Shown here one piece after another: positions 12,792-18,659 of a stretch of DNA of 18,659 bases. Source of the stretch: Amarolinea aalborgensis (GTDB lineage: Bacteria > Chloroflexota > Anaerolineae > SSC4 > Amarolineaceae); NCBI RefSeq assembly GCF_900491745.1, contig NZ_UETR01000055.1, forward strand, positions 1 through 18,659. The letters run 5' to 3'. The notes under the pieces were generated by a model. The model was not told the origin of the DNA, made no database searches, and saw only the letters and a list, made by a program, of their open reading frames with translations. Each line of letters begins with the position of its first letter. Position 1 is the stretch's first letter. The translations under genes were made by a program, and so were the position numbers.

Positions 12792-15700
12792 TCATACGGC
12801 GCCTTCGAGAATCTCCGCGGGCACCCGCGTCATGCCCAGGCTCTGCGCCGCGCGCAGGCGATAGAGACCATCCACCAGCGCATACCCGTAGCGCGTCCGC
12901 CGAACCTGCAAAGGCTGTTGAATTCCCTGCCGGCGTATGCGCTCGATGGTCTTGTTGAGCTTGTCAGGATTAAGTATCACAGCATGCTGCGTCGCCGTGA
13001 GGTGAATCAACCCAGGCGCCAACTGCAAGACGTTGTCAGCCGGTTTGACTGGCGTCGGCGCGATCGGCCGCGGGGCGATAATGCGCAAGCGAAAACCTGT
13101 TTGTTGAGCAAACGTATCCACCAGGCGCGCCTGCGCCTCTGGCGTCAGGGGCGCGGCCAGGGTCACACACACGTCCTGGTTCTCTGGGAAAATACTGGGT
13201 CTTTTGAGGACCGCGAGTTTCTCACGTTCCAAGAGAAGGCGCGCAGCTTCCAGGATGGCGCCCTGGTTTGGCTGCGGGTTGATCGTCAACTTCCAGCCGA
13301 TGCGCGCCTGCAGCTCACAGATTTGCGTTTGATAGCGCTCGCCCACCGTCGCGGAGATGAAGGAGAGCAAAATATCGTCGCCGCGCAATCCCACACGATA
13401 AAGCGTGCTGTCGGCTAATGCCGCGCGAATCGCGGCGTAGGCCGCGTTGATCTCCCATGGCGCGGACGCGCGGCCAACGGGCGGATTGGCGGCCGGCGGC
13501 GCGGTCGCTTCCACGGGCGCGGTCAAGGTCACGTCCAACTGATAGCCGGACATCTCGGCAAAGCGGGCCGCCAGGACTTCGGAGAGCTCAGTCGAGCCGC
13601 CCGCGGTCGGGCTGGCGTCCGCGGCCGTCGCGGCCACGGTTACGGCCACGCGGCGCTGTTCGCGGTGAATAGATGGCCCTTTGACGATCTTCCAGCCGGC
13701 CGGCAGCAGCTCTGTCGCCAACGTGGCGAGCGCGCCCTGCTGAGCTTCAGGCGCCACTTCGACCACCCACCCGGACGCCTTTTCGACCGCGGCAATCAGG
13801 TCGGCATAGGCTGCCTGCGCGACATCAGGGAAATCGAACGTCAGCACCAAGACGCGTTCGGCCAGGCGATAGCCAGTTTTGCGCAAGCGCGCCGCGGGCG
13901 GGAACTGCTGGCGAGCGAAAACCAGGGCCTGATTTGGCTCCAGGGTGACGGCCTGCGGCGTGCGCGGCAGTTTCGCGGCCAACTGCGCCGCCAGGTTGAT
14001 CGGCGGTTCGTCGCCTGCCCCCAACAGGCCCACCACATCCTCCGGCCAGATCGTAACCAGCGGCGTATCATCGTCCCAACGCGCCTGGTCATCCGGCAGG
14101 GGCGTCGCCTGCAGATGATCGGGCGCCCAACCGACGCAGCGCACCACGGCCGGCTGTCCGTCTGGCGCCTTGACCAACAGCCATTGGCCGGCCGCGTCCG
14201 CATAGCGGGCCATCTGCTCGCGACGGCGCTCGCCCAACTGCACCTGGCCGGCCGACCGCACCCTGAAGACGTGGGCGCGCTGCGCATCAGCCGCAAAGTA
14301 AAGGCTATCCTGGGCCAGCGCGGCGCCCAGGGTCTGCAGGTGCTGCGGCGCGGGCTTGTCGCCCCACCAGGCCATCGCCAGTTCGGTCAGGGTCAAATAA
14401 ACCGGCGCTGCGTCACTGGCGACCTGGCTCACTGCTTCCCACAGGCGGCGCAGGTGCAGCGGCCGGTCGGCGCCGATGCCGCGCAACGCCGCGACCGGCA
14501 GTGAGGCGGCAAACCGCAGATCAAAGGCTTGACCGGCGCGCGGCAGGTGCACGAGGCGGCCGCGGCTTTGCAGCGCGTGCGCCAGGCTGCGCCGCGCGGC
14601 CTCATCCCCATGCACCAGGAAGACCTGGGCCGGGTCGAGCGTTTCCACCAGGCTGACTAACTGGGCTTCATCGGCGTGCGCGGATAACGAATAGGTTGCG
14701 AGCCGGCAGCGCACCTCAAGCCGGTCCTGGCGCAGCTGCAGGGCGCCGTGTCCGCGCGCGGCAATTTCCTGCATACGGCGTCCGGGCGACTCTTCGTCCT
14801 GGTAGCCGGTGAACAGGATGGCATGCTGCGGCTGCCGGGCCAGGCCGCGTGCGTAGTGCAGCGACGGCCCGCCGGCCAACATGCCAGAACTCGCCACGAT
14901 GACAAGCGGCTCTGGCTGCCAGAGAAGCTCGTTGCGCTGCGCGCTGCGCTCAATGGGGCGAATGGTTTCTTCATTGAAGAACTGGGCGTCACGCGCCTGC
15001 AAGGCCACTGGCAGCGCCTCGGGAAAGCTGGTGTACGCGCGACAAACCGCGCGCACCATGCCATCAGCCCAGATGGGAATCGGCGGCAGCTCCGCGCGGC
15101 GCTGAAATTCGGCCAGGGTCAGCAGAATCTCCTGCGCGCGGCCCAGGGCGAAAGCCGGAATCAGCACCTTGCCGCCCGTCGCGATCACCTCATTGATCGT
15201 GGCCACCAGGCGGCGCTCCTCCGCGGCGCGATTGGCGTGCAGGCGGCCCCCATAGGTGCTCTCGATGATGACGACGTCTGGCGCAAACGCCGGCGGCCGC
15301 GCGCCGTCCACGGTGCGCTGCGGCGAGACGGAAATGTCGCCCGTAATCAGCACGCGGCCCTCGTCGCTCTCCAGGCCGATCATGGCCGCGCCCGCGATGT
15401 GGCCGGCGGGGAAGAAGGTCGCGACCAGGCCAGGCCCCAGGGAGACGCGCTGCCGAAATGCCACCGGCGCAAAGGCCGCCAGCAGGCGGCTGACCGCGAC
15501 ATCGTCGAAGAGGGGCAGTTCACCCTCCTGATCCAGCCGCGCCTGCATGATGCGCCGGGCGTCCTGCTGCAGCACGCGCGTCAGCTCAATCGTCATCGGC
15601 GTCGCGTAGATCGGCGCCTGAGGGTAGCGCTCGCACACCAGCGCCAACGCGCCGGTGTGATCGGTGTGCGCGTGGGTGACCAGGATCGCATCGAGGCCGC

Positions 15701-15869
15701 CCGCGCGCTCGATCTGGCTGAGATCGGGCAGTTGATCGCCCGCCAGGTCCCAATGCGTCTTGGGCGATGGACGAATGCCGGCGTCAATCAACAGGCGCCG
15801 GCCGCCAATCTCTAACAGAATGCTGCTGGCGCCTACTTCATCGGCACCGCCTAGAAATGAAATGTTCAT
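12792..15869 (-). CDS. Multidomain MBL/beta-CASP nuclease-like protein with ParB-like C-terminus (1025 aa)
   Basis: Residues 1-450 form a metallo-beta-lactamase/beta-CASP unit of the RNA-processing (CPSF73/TTHA0252) type. The metal motifs are HAHTDH (66-71), H157 (PAGHIAG), D178 (ITGDIS) and H420 (VHGD); beta-CASP features are E203 (IESTYGG), PAFALGRAQEIL (238-249) and YSLSAHAD with H398. All catalytic positions appear intact. Residues about 470-545 (LTLTELAMAWWGD, then SLYFA and VFRVRSAGQV) resemble the domain preceding RNB in cyanobacterial/plant RNase R-type enzymes. Two copies of an unnamed repeat occupy about 677-780 and 836-930. Residues 948-1025 look like a ParB/Srx-type module (RRQGIQQPLQVR, YALVDGLYRLRAAQSLGM, VPAEI). 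Expected role: cytoplasmic RNA cleavage with added nucleic-acid-binding modules; the ParB-like part is unexplained. The ATG at 15869 lies 4 bases after the amylase stop, so coupling is likely; the ribosome site is weak. Confidence 0.85.
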   Translation of the reverse strand: MNISFLGGADEVGASSILLEIGGRRLLIDAGIRPSPKTHWDLAGDQLPDLSQIERAGGLDAILVTHAHTDHTGALALVCERYPQAPIYATPMTIELTRVLQQDARRIMQARLDQEGELPLFDDVAVSRLLAAFAPVAFRQRVSLGPGLVATFFPAGHIAGAAMIGLESDEGRVLITGDISVSPQRTVDGARPPAFAPDVVIIESTYGGRLHANRAAEERRLVATINEVIATGGKVLIPAFALGRAQEILLTLAEFQRRAELPPIPIWADGMVRAVCRAYTSFPEALPVALQARDAQFFNEETIRPIERSAQRNELLWQPEPLVIVASSGMLAGGPSLHYARGLARQPQHAILFTGYQDEESPGRRMQEIAARGHGALQLRQDRLEVRCRLATYSLSAHADEAQLVSLVETLDPAQVFLVHGDEAARRSLAHALQSRGRLVHLPRAGQAFDLRFAASLPVAALRGIGADRPLHLRRLWEAVSQVASDAAPVYLTLTELAMAWWGDKPAPQHLQTLGAALAQDSLYFAADAQRAHVFRVRSAGQVQLGERRREQMARYADAAGQWLLVKAPDGQPAVVRCVGWAPDHLQATPLPDDQARWDDDTPLVTIWPEDVVGLLGAGDEPPINLAAQLAAKLPRTPQAVTLEPNQALVFARQQFPPAARLRKTGYRLAERVLVLTFDFPDVAQAAYADLIAAVEKASGWVVEVAPEAQQGALATLATELLPAGWKIVKGPSIHREQRRVAVTVAATAADASPTAGGSTELSEVLAARFAEMSGYQLDVTLTAPVEATAPPAANPPVGRASAPWEINAAYAAIRAALADSTLYRVGLRGDDILLSFISATVGERYQTQICELQARIGWKLTINPQPNQGAILEAARLLLEREKLAVLKRPSIFPENQDVCVTLAAPLTPEAQARLVDTFAQQTGFRLRIIAPRPIAPTPVKPADNVLQLAPGLIHLTATQHAVILNPDKLNKTIERIRRQGIQQPLQVRRTRYGYALVDGLYRLRAAQSLGMTRVPAEILEGAV

Positions 15870-15873
15870 AAGG

Positions 15874-17619
15874 CTACAACTTGATGAGGTAGGCGGTTTG
15901 CGGCGCCAATTCGGACAAGGGGCGATAATCGTTGAAGCTGCCGTCGTCTTTCAACGCCGGCGCCGGCAGCGGGGTTTTGGTGAGCAAGTCAACCGGACTG
16001 GGCGCGCCGCGCAGCGCACTCGGCGGCAGCGTCAGTTGGTAATCGCTGACGGCCACATCGTCCAGGTTGATGAGCACCAGGATGTTCTCCTGGGCGCTGT
16101 GACGCAGAAAGGCATAGACTCTGCTGTTGCCAGGGTCGAGCCTGGTGTAGTCGCCCACGCGCAGGGCTTCATGATCGCTGCGCAGATGAATCAGCGTGCG
16201 GTAATAAGCCAGCAGGGAATCGGCGGCGGCGCCTTCCGTCTCTACATTACTTGTGGCATAGTTTGGTTTGACTGCGATCCACGGCTTGGCCGCGCTGAAA
16301 CCGGCGTTGTCCCCCGCGGTCCACTGCATCGGTGTACGGATTTGCTCATCCGGTTTGGAGCCAATCATGCCGATTTCCTCGCCGTAGTAGAGGAAGGGCG
16401 CGCCCGGCGCGGTGAGCAGCAGGGCTGCGGCCATGCGCGCTTTCGCCACGTCATCGCCCAGCACGCTCATCACGCGGTTCTGATCGTGGTTGGTGAGGAA
16501 GGGGGCAAATTGATTCGACGGATAGGCCTTCCAGACCGCATTCTGAATCGTGCCCACCGACGCGCCAAAGCGGTTGCGCGCCGCATCTACCATCGCGCCC
16601 GCCAAATCGAACTCGAAATTCATGTCGAGTTCGCCATTCTTGACATACTCGGCCGCCTCTTTCGTGGCGGTCCACACCTCACCCACCAACAAGGCTTCGG
16701 GGTTGATCGCCTTCACCGCGGCGTCATAGCGCTTCCACCACTGGTGAGTTTCCGGCGTGCTGGCCTGTTTCTCCTCATCCTCCAAGATATAGCGCGCGGC
16801 ATCCAGCCGAAAGCCGTCTACGCCCATCTCCTGCAGCCAGAAGGCGCTGACCTTATCCATCTCCGCGACCACGTCGGGGTTGCGATAGTTGAGATCGGGC
16901 ATGCCTTCCCAGAAGATGCCGTAGTAGTAGCGGTCGCCGAGCTTGTGCCAGACATTCTGTCCCCACGGCCCCAGGTAAGGAGGCCGCTTCGTGGACCAGA
17001 TGTACCAATTCTCCTTGGCGGAGCTAGGCTGCTGGGCTTCCAAAAACCAGGGGTGCTCGTTGGACGTGTGGTTGAGCACCATGTCAATCAGCACGCGTAT
17101 GCCGCGCTTGTGGGCCTCGACCATCAGGCGTTTGAAATCGTCGTTGGTCCCGTAATCTGGGTTGACCTGGTAGTAGTCGGTGATGTCGTAGCCGTGATAG
17201 CTGGGCGAGACCATGATCGGCATGAGCCACAGGCCCGTGATCCCCAAGTCGTTGGTCGTGGCGGGGTCGCCGTCGTTGAGGTAGTCCAGCCTGGCGATGA
17301 GGCCGTTGAGATCGCCGATGCCGTCGCCATTCGAGTCATAGAATGAACGTACGAACACCTCGTAGAACACCGTATTGTTCCACCAGCCCAGGCCATCGCT
17401 GCCCTGCGGCAGACCGGTCACCGGCGCCACGGCGGCAGCGAGCGGCGCGGGCGTAGGCGTTGGCGGCGCGGGGGTCGCCGTGGGGGGCGGTGGGGTTGCC
17501 GTCGGCGCCTGTGTCCGCGCCTGGCAGGCGCTTAGCGCAACGGCGATGACGAGCAGCAGTCCAGGCAACCAGAACCGCACCCTGCCCGCGCCCTGATCTC
17601 GATTCCTCATGCGGATCAT
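15874..17619 (-). CDS. GH13 alpha-amylase-family lipoprotein (581 aa)
   Basis: A secreted, lipid-anchored glycoside hydrolase acting on alpha-glucans or short maltodextrins. The N-terminus has a signal peptide with lipobox LSAC (C32), then a Thr/Pro linker (TATPPPPTATPAPPTPTP) as often seen in Chloroflexota lipoproteins. The GH13 barrel shows a Ca-binding-like DSNGDGIGD (95-103), region I DMVLNH (179-184), the nucleophile in GFRLDAARY (D273), the acid/base in GEVW (E314) and the stabiliser in TNHDQNR (D379). A PMQWT segment further on is typical of the alpha-glucosidase/trehalose synthase subgroup. Start is uncertain: ATGs at 17640, 17619 and 17610 are in frame; I chose 17619 because a G-rich GGGGGGA lies at proper distance. 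A TGgTATGAT box just before 17610 could instead be a promoter. The gene follows the pRiA4b-like gene by about 25 bp. Confidence 0.9.
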   Translation of the reverse strand: MIRMRNRDQGAGRVRFWLPGLLLVIAVALSACQARTQAPTATPPPPTATPAPPTPTPAPLAAAVAPVTGLPQGSDGLGWWNNTVFYEVFVRSFYDSNGDGIGDLNGLIARLDYLNDGDPATTNDLGITGLWLMPIMVSPSYHGYDITDYYQVNPDYGTNDDFKRLMVEAHKRGIRVLIDMVLNHTSNEHPWFLEAQQPSSAKENWYIWSTKRPPYLGPWGQNVWHKLGDRYYYGIFWEGMPDLNYRNPDVVAEMDKVSAFWLQEMGVDGFRLDAARYILEDEEKQASTPETHQWWKRYDAAVKAINPEALLVGEVWTATKEAAEYVKNGELDMNFEFDLAGAMVDAARNRFGASVGTIQNAVWKAYPSNQFAPFLTNHDQNRVMSVLGDDVAKARMAAALLLTAPGAPFLYYGEEIGMIGSKPDEQIRTPMQWTAGDNAGFSAAKPWIAVKPNYATSNVETEGAAADSLLAYYRTLIHLRSDHEALRVGDYTRLDPGNSRVYAFLRHSAQENILVLINLDDVAVSDYQLTLPPSALRGAPSPVDLLTKTPLPAPALKDDGSFNDYRPLSELAPQTAYLIKL

Positions 17620-17623
17620 ACCA
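17615..17623 (-). promoter_or_regulatory. Possible extended -10 element (TGgTATGAT) at the amylase start
   Basis: On the minus strand TG, one base, TATGAT lies four bases before the in-frame ATG at 17610. It could be an internal promoter giving a leaderless amylase message, but the spacing is a little short and no -35 is visible. Confidence 0.25.
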
Positions 17624-17644
17624 GCTTTTCCCCCCAACATCGTC

Positions 17645-18310
17645 CTACCATCTCATACTCTGCAGCTCACGCGTGATTTCAGCCGCGTCGAAGGCTTCGG
17701 GATCGAATTCAGCGCCGTACCAATTCAGCATTTCTTCATGTTCTGGGTCTTCGGGATTGCGCATGATTTCGAGAAAATGAGCATAGCCCCAGACGCCGCC
17801 CACATCCTCCGGCGGGCAGGCCCGGCGGCCGGTCAGGCAAACCGGCAGGCGCACGTTGGGATCGGGCGGCAGCACCTTCTCCACCACAATATCATGCTCC
17901 CAACTATCGCCAAAGTCATACTCATAGCGAATCTTCGACTTCTCGGTGGGCGCCACCTCGGCCAGCCGCACGCGGCGTGAGCTTTTGACATCGAACTCAT
18001 AGTCCGGGTCTGGCACGCCATAGATTACGTCGCCGACCTGAAAGCTGTGCAAGTGAGAATCGGTCCAGCCCATCACGACCTGGATCAGGGTGTGCAGTTT
18101 GGCAAGGGTAATGCTGCCTGGCGCTTGCACGCGGCGCCAGACCGGAGGCTTGATGTCGCGCAGGGTGATTTTGAGTTGATAGATGGGCGCCAGCTTCGCG
18201 TCTGATCCCTGCGCCGGGCGTCGCGTGGTGGGCGCCTGAATACGTTGAATGTCTTGCAAATGATCGCCCAAGCCTTGCAGGTCAAGGGCTTCGTGTCTAC
18301 GTTTGGTCAT
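17645..18310 (-). CDS. Plasmid pRiA4b ORF-3-like protein (221 aa)
   Basis: The region IYQLKITLRDIKPPVWRRV (43-61), the LHTLIQVVMGWTDSHLHSF stretch, YDFGDSWEH (131-139) and GRRACPPEDVGG (161-172) are the signatures of the pRiA4b ORF-3/IS1096 TnpR-like family (MM3350-like fold). Members are common in bacteria, sometimes beside transposases, but their function is unknown; they are not proven recombinases. The N-terminal 40 residues are Arg/Gln-rich and outside the domain. The ATG at 18310 has AGGA about eight bases upstream; the frame opens to 18421, beyond the likely promoter, so the longer version is unlikely. It is the first gene of the leftward cluster. A repeat element lies just upstream, but there is no transposase. 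Confidence 0.88.
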   Translation of the reverse strand: MTKRRHEALDLQGLGDHLQDIQRIQAPTTRRPAQGSDAKLAPIYQLKITLRDIKPPVWRRVQAPGSITLAKLHTLIQVVMGWTDSHLHSFQVGDVIYGVPDPDYEFDVKSSRRVRLAEVAPTEKSKIRYEYDFGDSWEHDIVVEKVLPPDPNVRLPVCLTGRRACPPEDVGGVWGYAHFLEIMRNPEDPEHEEMLNWYGAEFDPEAFDAAEITRELQSMRW

Positions 18311-18367
18311 GGTGAATATCCTGTCTCGGCGGTCGAACAAACCAAAAATGTCAGCGGTAACAACCTC

Positions 18368-18376
18368 ATTATGCCA
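18368..18376 (-). promoter_or_regulatory. Extended -10 promoter of the leftward cluster (TGgCATAAT)
   Basis: On the minus strand TG, one base and CATAAT form an extended -10 about 57 bases before the ATG at 18310. No convincing -35 is present, as tolerated by extended -10 promoters. It would drive the pRiA4b-like, amylase, beta-CASP and glycerate kinase genes. Confidence 0.4.
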
Positions 18377-18413
18377 CAAGAAAAGCCAGGAGGAAAAAAC
18401 GCTAGTCGGGCGG

Positions 18414-18608
18414 GGGTGCATTTCAGTTTGGGGGCGGGTCCGACGTCGAGCGATTGAGGCTTCGTCGTGAGCGGCTCACCGCACGGTTCGACAGGCTCAC
18501 CGCACGGTTCGACAGGCTCACCGCACGGGGCCTGAGCTTGTCGAAGGCCGCTGCAATCACCTCCAAGCCCAACCGAAGCCGGCTATGCAGCGGAACTGAA
18601 ATGCGCCC
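18414..18608. mobile_element. MITE-like element with inverted ends (repeat copy 3)
   Basis: The 195-bp segment begins GGGTGCATTTCAGT (18414-18427) and ends ACTGAAATGCGCCC (18595-18608), which are inverted repeats matching at 13 of 14 positions. It has no coding capacity. Its left end recurs at 11236 and, inverted, at 1942-1890. The interior holds 21-bp tandem repeats and an internal hairpin-forming pair (TTCGACAGGCTCA and TGAGCTTGTCGAA). No clear target-site duplication was identified. Nothing further is supported from 18609 to the window end. Confidence 0.55.
18473..18528 (+). repeat. 21-bp tandem repeat (2.7 copies)
   Basis: GGCTCACCGCACGGTTCGAC plus A repeats at 18473-18493 and 18494-18514, with a partial third copy at 18515-18528. 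It lies inside the MITE-like element. The GGTTCGACAGGCTCA core is complementary to the CCTGAGCTTGTCGAA that follows, giving alternative stem-loops. Confidence 0.85.
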
Positions 18609-18659
18609 GCCACAAAATACAAACCCCTCGCGCGCCGTCAGGCCCGATAGGGCCTTCCA

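Noticed and set aside
14748..15815. Plus-strand open frame of 355 codons inside the beta-CASP gene
   Set aside because: Its Arg/Gln/His-rich composition is the typical antisense shadow of a GC-rich gene; the opposite strand has full beta-CASP motifs.
15760..17346. Plus-strand open frame of 528 codons across the amylase gene
   Set aside because: Antisense shadow of a gene with all GH13 catalytic motifs; the translation is rich in Arg, Val and Gln with no motif.
18414..18608. Insertion sequence with its own transposase
   Set aside because: The segment is under 200 bp and non-coding; the nearby pRiA4b ORF-3-like gene is not a proven transposase or resolvase.
1..18659. tRNA, rRNA or riboswitch genes
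   Set aside because: No cloverleaf ending in CCA, rRNA-like conserved block or known riboswitch core could be recognised by eye; a covariance-model search was not possible.

Overview
The window is about 18.7 kb of GC-rich bacterial DNA carrying thirteen confidently intact genes, one or two doubtful small ORFs and several families of intergenic repeats. Protein character, extended -10 promoters (TGnTATAAT-like) often placed only a few bases before a start codon, Thr/Pro-rich lipoprotein linkers and repeat-rich intergenic DNA all suggest a Chloroflexota genome (Anaerolineae or Caldilineae type). This assignment is inference; no rRNA, tRNA or other taxonomic marker was seen.

Region by region. 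Positions 14-423 (minus strand) hold a small uncharacterised protein and a doubtful small ORF behind a very good sigma70-type promoter. A second promoter, 138 bp away, faces right. It leads through a 5'-truncated PIN-toxin remnant into a two-gene AbiEii-type toxin-antitoxin pair (807-1780). Next come a hairpin-containing repeat, a strong promoter, RNase III (2074-2811) and an RmlD-like NAD(P)-dependent reductase (2837-3715). The reductase runs tail to tail into an orphan cytochrome oxidase subunit III (4278-3703). Rightward again are an HprK-like P-loop protein (4440-5465) and a large secreted HExxH metalloprotease-like protein (5634-7868), followed by a leftward DHFR/RibD-type reductase (8454-7927). 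A 216-bp duplicated palindromic repeat with an expandable 8-bp core lies before a rightward pair: FAD-dependent glycerol-3-phosphate dehydrogenase with a C-terminal membrane helix, overlapping a HET-C/zinc-phospholipase-like gene (8832-11232).

The right part is one leftward cluster, probably an operon: pRiA4b ORF-3-like protein (18310-17645), GH13 alpha-amylase lipoprotein (17619-15874), a 1025-residue multidomain metallo-beta-lactamase/beta-CASP nuclease ending in a ParB-like domain (15869-12792), and MOFRL-type glycerate 2-kinase (12739-11366). Gaps are about 25, 4 and 52 bp.

The strongest candidate for something little described is the 1025-residue protein. It combines a beta-CASP RNase-like core, a segment resembling the domain preceding RNB in RNase R/II-type enzymes, two copies of an unrecognised roughly 100-residue repeat, and a C-terminal ParB/Srx-like module. 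Other notable points are the replacement of a catalytic aspartate in RNase III, a possible leader ORF coupled to rnc by ATGA, a dispersed element with inverted ends present three times, and the length-variable palindromic duplication upstream of glpD.
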